This document shows positions 10,355 to 19,263 of a DNA stretch of 64,000 nt, piece after piece (the first letter of the stretch is position 1; every line of letters starts with the position of its first letter). Source of the DNA: an uncultured Prevotellaceae bacterium (GTDB lineage Bacteria > Bacteroidota > Bacteroidia > Bacteroidales > Muribaculaceae); contig CAJLMA010000001.1 of the NCBI GenBank assembly GCA_905207705.1, positions 248,001 to 312,000 of the forward strand, read 5' to 3'. Position numbers and translations under genes: made by a program. The notes below the pieces were generated by a model. The model saw nothing but the letters and a program-made list of their open reading frames with translations, made no database searches and had not been told where the DNA came from.

Positions 10355-10807
10355 ATGTATAAATTACTATTGCGCATGCCTGCCGGAATAATGTCAGTCG
10401 CGCTCACATTAGTTATCCTTTACTTATCGTTAGATCCTAATCCGGTGGATCAACCTTCATTTTTGTCATTTTACGGTGCCGACAAGATTGTGCATTTTCT
10501 CATGTATTTTGCCCTTACAAGCGCATATTTGTTTGACTATGCAATTTTAAAATACCCACACCGCACAAGGGCAAACAAAGAACTCGCTTTAACCACAGTG
10601 ACAATATTGCTGGGAGGCATTATAGAGGTTTTACAGCTATACATGGGATTAGGCCGAAGCATGAGCATGGGCGACTTCCTCGCCGACATTGCAGGTGCCA
10701 TCGTGGGCTTGCTGTTCTTGAAATACTATGTGTATCGGAAAATACGCAATATCAAAATTTCTCGACATCACAGAAAGAGAAATATTCCTGCCTCTCAGGA
10801 GCAATAA
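10355..10807 (+). CDS. VanZ-like family membrane protein
   Basis: A 150-residue membrane protein of the VanZ-like family. Seen: four hydrophobic segments and the family core, the KIVHFLMYFALTSAYL segment near residue 45, then a GGIIEVLQLYMG stretch and a GDFLADIAGAIVG segment, ending in a basic tail. VanZ gives low-level teicoplanin resistance in enterococci, but most family members have no defined role and no resistance should be assumed here. The ATG at 10355 is preferred over the upstream in-frame codon at 10301 because a good promoter lies between them. It converges with the LptD-like gene; the 164-bp interval holds only a weak hairpin. Confidence 0.8.
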   Translation: MYKLLLRMPAGIMSVALTLVILYLSLDPNPVDQPSFLSFYGADKIVHFLMYFALTSAYLFDYAILKYPHRTRANKELALTTVTILLGGIIEVLQLYMGLGRSMSMGDFLADIAGAIVGLLFLKYYVYRKIRNIKISRHHRKRNIPASQEQ

Positions 10808-10971
10808 TCGCACACTACATAAAAACAAAGCTGTAAAAAACACAATGAGACGGTGGGGCAAAGTTTTTCGTCGCTGTTAAACTTTCCTATTTTTATCCTC
10901 AGTTTCCTCAATATAAACCAATGACGGGAGACTGATGACAACACATCAATCAATTGTAATGCAAAAACACA

Positions 10972-13830
10972 TCAATACCATGTAATACCATTGGACGAGC
11001 TGCTCCGTTTGTCATACTTGAGGTCGCTCAACAATGACGACTTGACCGCTATATGGAAATTATAAGATTTATACGGGCCTACAGGCACAAAACTTGCGCT
11101 CATTGTGAAACAGTGCAAATCGCGAGAAATTGAACAGTTCATGTAAGCAATCTTTCCCGTGTCGAAATTATAGCTGGCCGAAAAATTGAACGACCAGTTC
11201 TTAGTGGGCCGCACGTTACCCGAAAAACTCAAATTTTGTGTAATGCGCCCCTTGTAATCCATCTTCTCGTAATCAAAATCACCATATCCGTAGTTAACGG
11301 AGTAGTTGAATGTCAAACTCCACGGAAAATCCCATTTGGCATACCCGTCCGGATTCATTTCTACACCATTAGACGTTTCGCCTTCCGACGAAGATGAAGA
11401 ATCACCGTTATTATTGGCATACTGGTTTACAGCCTCGGGCTGTTCTTCTTTTGAATTATCCTTGTCCTTGTCTTCCTTTTTCTTAAACGTCGAATTATTC
11501 AATGTATAAGAAAACGACGTTCCTGTACTCGACAACTTGGCAAGGCCTTTTCCGGCCTGTAAACGAGTCTTATTCACACGCCTCGGCGACCCATTTGCAT
11601 CAAGCTGATAAGTATAAACATCCCATGTAGCCGACAGGTTCAGGTTGAAGTTCTTCATCAAACGTAACGACAACGATGTATTGATATTGCTCCACCGCAT
11701 CGAGTCGGCCGCAAAGTTATAAGACTGGCTGACTGTGAAATTCTCAATAAGCGACACTTTCTTGACTCCGGTACTGTCTTGGTCGCTTTTCACTTTCATT
11801 TCCACATTGTTGGAGAAAGAGAAGTTCACCGATCCTGTCTTTCCTTCACTCACGCTTCCAAACAAGCCGTGGGAAAAATATGAATACTTGCGATTGACAA
11901 GTTCTCCCGTGTTAGGATTGGTATAGGCATAAGTACCATAATACCCCCAGAACGGAGAGCTAAAGTCGGGAGCATAGGTAAACGATACCGACGGTGACAA
12001 TACATGACGTATCATTTGCACTTTGTCGCCAAAGATTTTCCACGGTTTAAAAAATCCATATATCTTAGTATCGAATGAAACCGATGCACTAAAGTCAAAA
12101 ATATTGTAGAAATTATAAGTTGTGTCCATCACCTCGGCCGAAGCATTAGGATCCCACCTACGTTTTATTTTGCTCGTATACATTCGGTCGTTAAGGTTAA
12201 CGCTCGGCGTTATGTTTATGTATTGCAGCGCGTTGAATGTAGCCGAAATAGGCACTGTATGCCTCATTCCGTTTCGCCAGTCCTTTATGAGACTCTTCTT
12301 GAAAAATTCATTTTGTCCGGCCGTCAATGAATTTTGGAACAGACCGGTATATGACAATTTGATTTTCTCATACCACTTTTCTCCGCCAACCACTCGTTTG
12401 CGTTTGAATGGTGCAGTCTGCGACATGGTTATGGTTATATTAGGAAACGACACCGATAGCGTGGAGTCGGATGAACGCTGGGTAATATTGGCAGTAGTCG
12501 ACAAGCTCCACTTTGAATTGGGGAACTTATAAGTCATGTTGACCGTACTACTCTTGGTATTTTCTGTAAAAGAATTGTCGTAATAACTATCGAGATCGTT
12601 ACGGCTGTAACCGCTTGTTGCAAAGTTGACACTGGCCGAGAATGTCATGTTTGGATTGGCTTTGGCATCCTGAGTATGCGTCCACGCAATCTTGAAGTTG
12701 GTCTGCTTTGAATAATCGGCCGAACCTTTATCACCGGATATAGTAGTCAAATAACTTGCATTGAAGCTTCCTGAGAACTTATAACGCTTGATGTATGAAG
12801 ACTGAGCCGAAATGCCCCACGAACCCTTAGTGTATATCTCTCCTGTCAAAGCAAGGTCGATGTTATCATTAATGGCAAAGTAATATCCACCATCGCGCAA
12901 ATAAAATCCTCGGTTATAATCATCCCCAAATGTCGGCATGATTATACCTGACGAATATTCTTCACTGAATGGAAAAAAACCGAACGGGATGGCAAGCGGC
13001 AACGGCACATCGGCAAGCACCATGTAAGCAGGCCCGACAACAATGTCTTTCTTCGGCCTTACTTTCGCTTTAGTCAATTGAAGATAAAAGTGAGGGTGTT
13101 CATGATTGTCGCATGTGGTGTAACGTCCGCTCTGGATGTAATATTCGTCATTCTCCATCTTTTTAGTCTGACCACCTGTAAGGAATCCTTCACCCTGTTG
13201 TGTCACCACTTCGGTAATATATCCTTTTTTGCTCTTGAAGTTATAGCGCATGGTCTTAGACTCATATTCGCCACTCGGATCCTTGAAAACAGGCATTCCT
13301 TCAAGCTCGCCGGTACTGTCGGGACGACCTATCGCGTAAACTTCGCTGTTGTCCATGTTCATTTCTATCTGCATGGACTTCAAGTTTATATCGCCATAAT
13401 TAACTTCGCTTGAACCAAACATCTTGGCATTATTGCGCCCGTAAAACACAAGAGAGTCTTTTGCCGAGAATTGCACACTGTTGTCAAGATCCACCATTCG
13501 CTTCACAAATCGTTCTTTGACTGGCGGCAACGAGTCACGACGCAAGCTGTCCACGGCCAGTGAATCACGCTTGACGACTGAATCATTGGGCATGAAATAC
13601 TTTTGAGTTATAGAATCGACAACTCCGAGCGAATCGATAAATGCCGAGTCGGCTCGAGCAATTATTTCGGCAATGCTGTCGGCCGATAGCACATCAACCG
13701 AATCGGGAATTAATGCTTCCGTTTCGCTACCATCACTCTGCGACGCGGCAGCACGCCGCACCGTATTGCAAGCATGGCATATAAACGACAGAATAAAAAA
13801 TGCAATTATGTATTTGCCAATATTTTTCAA
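10972..13830 (-). CDS. LptD/OstA-like outer-membrane assembly protein
   Basis: A large outer-membrane beta-barrel, probably the Bacteroidota counterpart of LptD, which places lipopolysaccharide in the outer leaflet. Seen: a signal peptide ending near a Cys, a Ser/Asp-rich linker, an OstA-like periplasmic domain with repeated short strands (from VQFSAKDSLVFYGRNNAKMF onward), then a long barrel with alternating aromatic residues. The barrel contains a low-complexity acidic/Ser loop (around 11390-11480). No ATG starts the frame: the frame runs up to a TTG at 13887, but a -7 promoter element lies at 13855-13862, so the TTG at 13830 is the likely start, giving about 952 residues and a normal signal peptide. 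The function is by family resemblance. Confidence 0.85.
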   Translation of the reverse strand: MKNIGKYIIAFFILSFICHACNTVRRAAASQSDGSETEALIPDSVDVLSADSIAEIIARADSAFIDSLGVVDSITQKYFMPNDSVVKRDSLAVDSLRRDSLPPVKERFVKRMVDLDNSVQFSAKDSLVFYGRNNAKMFGSSEVNYGDINLKSMQIEMNMDNSEVYAIGRPDSTGELEGMPVFKDPSGEYESKTMRYNFKSKKGYITEVVTQQGEGFLTGGQTKKMENDEYYIQSGRYTTCDNHEHPHFYLQLTKAKVRPKKDIVVGPAYMVLADVPLPLAIPFGFFPFSEEYSSGIIMPTFGDDYNRGFYLRDGGYYFAINDNIDLALTGEIYTKGSWGISAQSSYIKRYKFSGSFNASYLTTISGDKGSADYSKQTNFKIAWTHTQDAKANPNMTFSASVNFATSGYSRNDLDSYYDNSFTENTKSSTVNMTYKFPNSKWSLSTTANITQRSSDSTLSVSFPNITITMSQTAPFKRKRVVGGEKWYEKIKLSYTGLFQNSLTAGQNEFFKKSLIKDWRNGMRHTVPISATFNALQYINITPSVNLNDRMYTSKIKRRWDPNASAEVMDTTYNFYNIFDFSASVSFDTKIYGFFKPWKIFGDKVQMIRHVLSPSVSFTYAPDFSSPFWGYYGTYAYTNPNTGELVNRKYSYFSHGLFGSVSEGKTGSVNFSFSNNVEMKVKSDQDSTGVKKVSLIENFTVSQSYNFAADSMRWSNINTSLSLRLMKNFNLNLSATWDVYTYQLDANGSPRRVNKTRLQAGKGLAKLSSTGTSFSYTLNNSTFKKKEDKDKDNSKEEQPEAVNQYANNNGDSSSSSEGETSNGVEMNPDGYAKWDFPWSLTFNYSVNYGYGDFDYEKMDYKGRITQNLSFSGNVRPTKNWSFNFSASYNFDTGKIAYMNCSISRDLHCFTMSASFVPVGPYKSYNFHIAVKSSLLSDLKYDKRSSSSNGITWY

Positions 13831-13854
13831 CTTATAGCTTTGCGAAACGTTGTG

Positions 13855-13862
13855 CAAAAATA
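13855..13862 (-). promoter_or_regulatory. -7 promoter element of the LptD-like gene
   Basis: On the minus strand the bases read TATTTTTG, a full match to the TAnnTTTG -7 element. An ATTG lies about 21 bp upstream as a poor -33. The site sits inside the longer version of the LptD-like reading frame, and so argues for the TTG start at 13830. Confidence 0.5.
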
Positions 13863-14010
13863 CGAATTTACATCCATTATCGCACAATGTAGATAATAAT
13901 TAATGTTATTTCAAACCTCAAACCGGTTTTCGGGCATACATGAAATTATTGGTTAATACCGATTTTCTGTTTCTGCCCATTCATAATGCGCTAATTAAGC
14001 ACAGATCGGC

Positions 14011-14050
14011 AAAAAAATCACCCGGCAGAAACATAAATCCTAACCGGGTG
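14011..14050 (-). terminator. Terminator after typA
   Basis: Read on the minus strand, a 7-bp GC-rich stem (CACCCGG/CCGGGTG at 14019-14025 and 14044-14050) is followed by a run of seven T (complement of 14011-14017). It lies just beyond the typA stop codon and separates typA from the LptD-like gene. Confidence 0.65.
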
Positions 14051-14116
14051 CAAAAATATAAAATTATGAAACAAAGTCGAAATTCCTTTTAAATCTTTAA
14101 CAGCAAAACGTACAAC

Positions 14117-15919
14117 TCAAGCATTGCGGCTGGCACGCTTACGCTCGTTTTCATCAAGGATAATCTTGCGCAATCGCAAGTGATGCGGCGTAACTTCAAC
14201 ATACTCATCCCCCTTTATGTATTCAAGAGCTTCTTCGAGACTGAATACCACAGGAGGTATTATTCGAGCCTTGTCATCGGCACCCGATGCACGCATGTTG
14301 GTCAATTTCTTTGACTTGGTAACATTTACTACAATATCGTTTTCCTTTGCATTCTCCCCGACTACTTGGCCGGCATATACCTCCTCTTGCGGGAAGATGA
14401 AGAAACGCCCGCGATCTTGCAATTTGTCGATGGCGTATGCATAAGCCGTACCGCTTTCCATTGCAATAAGCGACCCGTTGGTGCGACGTTCTATTTCACC
14501 CTTCCACGGTTGATATTCAAGGAAACGATGCGACATTATGGCTTCCCCTGCCGATGCCGGCAGCACATTGGTACGCAATCCTATTATGCCTCTCGACGGG
14601 ATATTGAATTCCATCTGTATGCGGTCGTTTTGAGTCGTCATCGTAACCATTTCACCGCGGCAGCGAGTTACCATGTCTATAATCTTGCTCGAATATTCCT
14701 CGGGCACATTTATCGACAACAACTCAACAGGCTCGCACTTATGCCCATCAATTTCTTTTATGATTACTTGCGGCTGACCCACTTGCAATTCATATCCTTC
14801 ACGACGCATGGTTTCGATAAGCACGGCCAAATGCAGCACTCCGCGTCCATAAACGATCCATGCATCATCGCTTTCGGTTCGTTCCACGCGCAAAGCAAGA
14901 TTCTTGTCAAGCTCGCGGCGAAGACGCTCTGCAATGTGCCTGGAAGTCACATATTTTCCATCTTTCCCGAAGAATGGAGAATCATTTATGGTGAATGTCA
15001 TAGACATTGTGGGCTCGTCTATGGCTATGCGAGGAAGCGATTCAGGGTTGTTGACATCGGCAACGGTGTCCCCTATCTCGAAACCTTCAAGCCCTACAAG
15101 TGCGCAAATATCGCCCGACTTGACCGACTGCACGCGCTTGCGCCCCATACCTTCAAAAACATGCAATTCCTTGATGCGTTGCTTGCTTATACTTCCGTCT
15201 TTCTTGCACAACGCGATGTCCATGTTCTCCTTTATCTCGCCACGATGCACACGACCCACGGCTATACGTCCAACATAAGAAGAATAGTCGAGCGATGTGA
15301 TTAGCATCTGTGCATCACCTTCCAGCATTTTAGGTTCAGGTATATACTTTATGATGGCATCAAGCACTGCGTTGATGTTGTCGGTAGGCTTTCGCCAATC
15401 GTCGCTCATCCAATTTTGCTTGGCCGAGCCATATATCGTAGGGAAATCGAGCTGATCTTCGGTTGCATTCAAATTGCACATTAAGTCAAACACCAATTCT
15501 TGCACTTCATCGGGGCGGCAATTGGGCTTATCGACCTTGTTTATAACGACAATAGGCTTCAGACCTATCTCTATGGCCTTCTGCAACACAAAGCGAGTCT
15601 GCGGCATCGGACCTTCGAATGCATCCACAAGCAACAAACAACCATCGGCCATGTTCAACACACGTTCAACTTCGCCTCCAAAGTCGGAGTGTCCCGGAGT
15701 GTCGATTATGTTGATTTTGTATCCATTATAATTTATGGACACGTTCTTAGAAAGGATTGTTATCCCTCGCTCTCGCTCAAGATCGTTGTTGTCGAGTATA
15801 AGTTCACCTGTATTTTGATTTTCCCTAAAAAGATTTCCCGCAAGCAACATCTTGTCGACCAATGTCGTTTTGCCATGATCGACATGAGCGATAATAGCAA
15901 TATTCCTTATCTTTTGCAT
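14117..15919 (-). CDS. typA: Ribosome-associated GTPase TypA/BipA
   Basis: Translation-factor-like GTPase that binds ribosomes and supports ribosome assembly under stress or cold. Seen: G1 AHVDHGKTTL at residues 11-20, G2 region RERGITILSKN, G3 DTPGHSDF, G4 NKVDK, then EF-G-like domains and the BipA C-terminal domain ending in basic RKIILDENERKRASRN. Length 600 is normal. The frame extends upstream to 16006, but the ATG at 15919 (MQKIRNIAIIAHVDHGKTT) is the conserved start and lies downstream of a -7 element at 15942-15949. Divergent from rpsO. Confidence 0.96.
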   Translation of the reverse strand: MQKIRNIAIIAHVDHGKTTLVDKMLLAGNLFRENQNTGELILDNNDLERERGITILSKNVSINYNGYKINIIDTPGHSDFGGEVERVLNMADGCLLLVDAFEGPMPQTRFVLQKAIEIGLKPIVVINKVDKPNCRPDEVQELVFDLMCNLNATEDQLDFPTIYGSAKQNWMSDDWRKPTDNINAVLDAIIKYIPEPKMLEGDAQMLITSLDYSSYVGRIAVGRVHRGEIKENMDIALCKKDGSISKQRIKELHVFEGMGRKRVQSVKSGDICALVGLEGFEIGDTVADVNNPESLPRIAIDEPTMSMTFTINDSPFFGKDGKYVTSRHIAERLRRELDKNLALRVERTESDDAWIVYGRGVLHLAVLIETMRREGYELQVGQPQVIIKEIDGHKCEPVELLSINVPEEYSSKIIDMVTRCRGEMVTMTTQNDRIQMEFNIPSRGIIGLRTNVLPASAGEAIMSHRFLEYQPWKGEIERRTNGSLIAMESGTAYAYAIDKLQDRGRFFIFPQEEVYAGQVVGENAKENDIVVNVTKSKKLTNMRASGADDKARIIPPVVFSLEEALEYIKGDEYVEVTPHHLRLRKIILDENERKRASRNA

Positions 15920-15941
15920 ATAGATTTTGAAATTTCGGGTG

Positions 15942-15949
15942 CAAAGGTA
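15942..15949 (-). promoter_or_regulatory. -7 promoter element of typA
   Basis: TACCTTTG on the minus strand matches TAnnTTTG and sits 23 bp before the typA ATG. No clear -33 TTTG was found at the standard distance. Confidence 0.45.
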
Positions 15950-16045
15950 GTGAAATATTACAAAAAGAACACCATGAAACCAATAAAAAGAAAAAATAAA
16001 AAACAAAAATGTATCCTTCAGGTAATTTATTTGAAAAATATTGCT

Positions 16046-16053
16046 TACCTTTG
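16046..16053 (+). promoter_or_regulatory. -7 promoter element of rpsO
   Basis: TACCTTTG on the plus strand matches the TAnnTTTG -7 element and lies 39 bp before the rpsO ATG. The -33 position is not a clear match. Confidence 0.45.
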
Positions 16054-16092
16054 CAAACCAAATTTTATTAACATCAAAAACTTAACAGAAAA

Positions 16093-16368
16093 ATGTATTT
16101 GGATTCTGAAAAGAAAAAAGAAATCTTTGGCACATACGGAGCCAGCAATACTGATACTGGGTCGCCTGAAGCTCAGATTGCATTATTCTCAATCCGTATT
16201 GCCCATTTGACTGAACACTTGAAGTCAAATCATAAAGATTATACTACTGCTCGTTCATTGAAGAAGCTCGTTGGTAAGCGTCGTCACCTTCTCGACTATC
16301 TCATGAGAAAAGACATCAACCGCTACCGCGCAATCATCGCCAAGAAAGAACTTGGTATCAGAAAGTAA
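16093..16368 (+). CDS. rpsO: 30S ribosomal protein S15
   Basis: S15 binds 16S rRNA in the central domain and is an early assembly protein of the small subunit. The 91-residue protein has the normal length and the family pattern: the TGSPEAQIALFSIRIAHLTEHL helix region, the H-K-D-Y loop, and a closing SLKKLVGKRRHLLDYLMRKD segment. It is a single-gene unit: own -7 element upstream and a strong terminator downstream. Confidence 0.97.
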   Translation: MYLDSEKKKEIFGTYGASNTDTGSPEAQIALFSIRIAHLTEHLKSNHKDYTTARSLKKLVGKRRHLLDYLMRKDINRYRAIIAKKELGIRK

Positions 16369-16392
16369 CAAACGAACGACAAAGAACTAAAC

Positions 16393-16423
16393 AAAAAGTG
16401 AGGCAAATTCTGCCTCACTTTTT
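16393..16423 (+). terminator. Terminator after rpsO
   Basis: A perfect 13-bp inverted repeat (16393-16405 and 16411-16423) with a 5-base loop. The stem is AAAAAGTGAGGCA and its complement, so it carries an A tract on one side and a T tract on the other and could stop transcription in both directions. Confidence 0.85.
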
Positions 16424-16510
16424 GTTTTTATACCTCTTCCTGTTTCAAGGCACAATAGCGCACTCCGTCAATTTAACATGCACGCCCTTTTACACTTGAA
16501 AAATTTCTTA

Positions 16511-16518
16511 TACCTTTA
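16511..16518 (+). promoter_or_regulatory. Probable -7 element of the subtilase gene
   Basis: TACCTTTA, one base off the TAnnTTTG consensus, lies 24 bp before the ATG at 16543, with a T-rich -33 position about 20 bp upstream. Confidence 0.35.
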
Positions 16519-16542
16519 GCACCAAAATAAAAAATTAAGTGT

Positions 16543-18741
16543 ATGAAAAACCTCACATTGCTTGCCATTGCAATTTCAATAGCATTATGCTTGCAAGCTC
16601 AAAGCAAATTATCGCCAATGGCACGACACTGCCTTGAAACGTATGGCATCAACGAATCAACAAGCCAAAACATAAATTTAATCAACGCGAACCAAACTAT
16701 AAACACACTGGAACTGACATCAACAGGTAATCAATATGACAAACTCTCGGCAAAATGTATATTGACCGTCAACGACATCTCCATGATTGACTCCCTGTCT
16801 TCTCTCGGGATAAAAATATGTGCAAACATTGGAGAAATAGTCACAGCCGAAATTCCATTAAACATGATAGACAATGTGGCACAGTTTGATTTTATCGACC
16901 GAATAGACATTTCCCGACAAATAAAATTGTATAATAACATTGCCCGACAAATGACAAATGTCGATGCCGTACATTTAGGAACAGGGCTCAAGCAATCCTA
17001 TACCGGCAACGGCGTACTCCTTGGAATCGTCGACTCTGGCATACAATATGACCACATCAATTTCAAAGATGACGAAGGACAGTCGCGCATAGTTGAAGCA
17101 ATGTGCAACGGTATCACATACTCTACTCCGGAAGAAATCGCAATGCTTGAAACCGATTCGCGCTCATTGGCCCATGGCACACATACTGCAGGAATCGCAG
17201 GCGGCAGCTACAGCCTGAACGGCTTGCAGGGAATGGCACCTGATGCCGACCTTTACCTGTGTGGTATGGCAAGCCTGTATGAAAGCGACATAATCGAAGG
17301 CGTCGAAAAAATATTTGATTATGCTGAAGCCCATGACATGCCTGCCGTGGTGAACTTGAGCTTAGGATCCGACCTTGGCCCGCACGACGGCTCATCAGCT
17401 ATTTGCCGAGCCTATGAACAACTCTCGGGCGAAGGCCGAATAATAGTACTGGCTGCCGGCAACAGCGGAGACCTTGATTTTCACGCCCATGGGACATTGC
17501 AAGAAGAATCGAGCGGCGAGCCTCAACTGAAAACAATTATTGAATCGACTTATGGCTCCTCATACTCCGACTACATAGGCATATACAATCAAAACAACAA
17601 CCCTCTTAAATTGCGCATTTCAGTAATTGACAATCACAACAACACCCTTGCCCGTTCCGAACTTATTGACTTTGGTTCGGAATTTGATACTTATGCTCAA
17701 TGGACCCTCAGTGAAAGTGAAAATGCAAGTGAATTTTCAAGGTATTTTTCATTTGGAGGATTCAGTGGAGGAGACTTATATGTATATCCTGACCTAAGCA
17801 ACAATAAATACAGCCTCACAATAGCTGCACAAATATCTTCGACATCCATTTTCTCGACCTACCGCATAGGAGTGGAACTATATGGAGTCCAAGGCGACGA
17901 AGTACACATGTGGACCAACGGTTACTCGTATTTTACCAATGGCGGTGACAGACAATTCATAGACGGGGACACCGAAATCGCCATGAGCGATGACTGCACG
18001 GGCAACGGCACAATTTCGGCCGGTGCATATGCTTCGAATGGCGGCCCGTTCCGATACCTCAACGGCACTGCTACATCTTTGCAGAATTTCAACAGAGGCG
18101 ACATTGCCTATTTTTCAGGTTCAGGAATCGACCTCAACGGCATCAGCCGACCCGATGTCACTGCTCCTGGATACATGGTCGTTTCGTCAATGAACTCCTA
18201 TTACAGCACAAGCAGCAGCGAAATGACAAGCCAAGTGAGAGACGGAGGAAGCACCTACTACTGGGGGCCAATGGCTGGCACGTCGATGGCTGCTCCTGTC
18301 GTGAGCGGAATAATAGCATTGTGGCTTGAAGCCAATCCAAACCTCGACTGCGAAAGAATTAAAAAAATCCTTTACGACACAAGCATACGCGATGAATATG
18401 TGGAAAATAACCCTGTAAAATTCGGAGCCGGCAGGATAGACGCTTTTGCCGGACTTGTAAGCATCTTGTCGGGCGGTGTTGGAGACATCTCCATCGACCA
18501 AAATCGCGTGTTGGTATCCCCCAACCCGAATAATGGGACATTCAAAGTGTTTGCACAAGGAGAGGAACAAATTCTACTCACAATTACCGACACAAGCGGA
18601 ACCATCATTTACAACTCATATTTCTCCTGTGACAATGACGCTATTGATGTGGACTTACAAGGCGACATAACTCCTGGAATTTACATAGTGAACATAAAAG
18701 GTGAAAAGCTCAACAGCAGCACGAAGATGATTATTAAATAA
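16543..18741 (+). CDS. Secreted S8 (subtilisin-like) serine peptidase with T9SS sorting domain
   Basis: A 732-residue exported protease. Seen: a Sec signal peptide (residues 1-19, ending LQAQ), a prodomain to about residue 130, then the subtilase triad: Asp164 in GIVDSGIQYD, His211 in HGTHTAGIAGG and Ser581 in GTSMAAPVVSG. An insertion of about 180 residues between the His and Ser blocks (around 310-490) looks like a beta-sandwich, as in other Bacteroidales subtilases. The C-terminus, from about residue 648 (VLVSPNPNNGTFKV, then ITDTSGTIIYNS, ending GIYIVNIKGEKL..STKMIIK), is a T9SS type A sorting domain. It should be secreted through SprA and fixed to or released from the cell surface. Transcribed alone. 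Confidence 0.93.
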   Translation: MKNLTLLAIAISIALCLQAQSKLSPMARHCLETYGINESTSQNINLINANQTINTLELTSTGNQYDKLSAKCILTVNDISMIDSLSSLGIKICANIGEIVTAEIPLNMIDNVAQFDFIDRIDISRQIKLYNNIARQMTNVDAVHLGTGLKQSYTGNGVLLGIVDSGIQYDHINFKDDEGQSRIVEAMCNGITYSTPEEIAMLETDSRSLAHGTHTAGIAGGSYSLNGLQGMAPDADLYLCGMASLYESDIIEGVEKIFDYAEAHDMPAVVNLSLGSDLGPHDGSSAICRAYEQLSGEGRIIVLAAGNSGDLDFHAHGTLQEESSGEPQLKTIIESTYGSSYSDYIGIYNQNNNPLKLRISVIDNHNNTLARSELIDFGSEFDTYAQWTLSESENASEFSRYFSFGGFSGGDLYVYPDLSNNKYSLTIAAQISSTSIFSTYRIGVELYGVQGDEVHMWTNGYSYFTNGGDRQFIDGDTEIAMSDDCTGNGTISAGAYASNGGPFRYLNGTATSLQNFNRGDIAYFSGSGIDLNGISRPDVTAPGYMVVSSMNSYYSTSSSEMTSQVRDGGSTYYWGPMAGTSMAAPVVSGIIALWLEANPNLDCERIKKILYDTSIRDEYVENNPVKFGAGRIDAFAGLVSILSGGVGDISIDQNRVLVSPNPNNGTFKVFAQGEEQILLTITDTSGTIIYNSYFSCDNDAIDVDLQGDITPGIYIVNIKGEKLNSSTKMIIK

Positions 18742-19263
18742 TCTCATTTTTAGGGGGGGAATCAAAATATATTTTGGCTCACCCTCTCCATTTGAATCAT
18801 AAGAACCACATTTTTTCATAGTGAAGGATTATCACAAAAAATCAATCTGACTTTATTCTTTTTAATACAATTAATAATGGATTCCATTGATATTGTATTA
18901 TCAAAGCTGAAATCCACAATAGCGCATCTTTTACATTTTCCACATCTTCAAGCAACTTTCGTGATTTTGCATATTGCTTGATTTCCAACTTCAAAGATTC
19001 ATCTTCTTCATCAATATAGCCCATGTCTTCTAATGTAAGTAAATTTTTCGCGAAAATAAAATCAGATTCTGTCGTCAAATCTTATTGTCGCACACAAAAT
19101 AAAGGACATGTCATGCCAAAGTGCGACACATGTAGCAAATAAATGGATAGTTCATCCCGATGAAGCGACATCAGATGGAATAGGGTTATTTTTTCTGCCA
19201 TTTGATATACTATTGTTACAATAATTAATTTACTTTGTAAATTAAAATGAAATAATCAAAATC
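18742..19263. other. Intergenic region with few signals
   Basis: Between the subtilase gene and ppk1. Apart from the doubtful 78-codon frame, the only structure seen is an 8-bp inverted repeat (TGTCGCAC at 19086-19093 and its complement at 19121-19128) about 135 bp upstream of ppk1. A run of seven G lies just after the subtilase stop (around 18755). No clear terminator. Confidence 0.5.
18842..19078 (-). CDS. Possible small protein, unrecognised
   Basis: A 78-codon minus-strand frame opening with TTG in the gap between the subtilase and ppk1. The translation looks protein-like (acidic helical stretch TLEDMGYIDEEDESLKLEIK, hydrophobic end) but I recognise no family. There is no ATG start before residue 19, an in-frame stop lies 6 nt before the TTG, and no clear promoter is seen. 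It may be a decayed gene fragment or chance. Confidence 0.25.
   Translation of the reverse strand: MTTESDFIFAKNLLTLEDMGYIDEEDESLKLEIKQYAKSRKLLEDVENVKDALLWISALIIQYQWNPLLIVLKRIKSD

Noticed and set aside
10355..10807. Glycopeptide resistance gene
   Set aside because: VanZ-like fold only; no other van genes nearby, so no resistance claim is justified.
14366..15304. 312-codon plus-strand open frame
   Set aside because: Lies fully antisense to typA, whose motifs are complete; composition is not protein-like.
15500..16210. 236-codon plus-strand frame spanning the typA-rpsO gap
   Set aside because: Antisense to typA and out of frame with rpsO; no family features.
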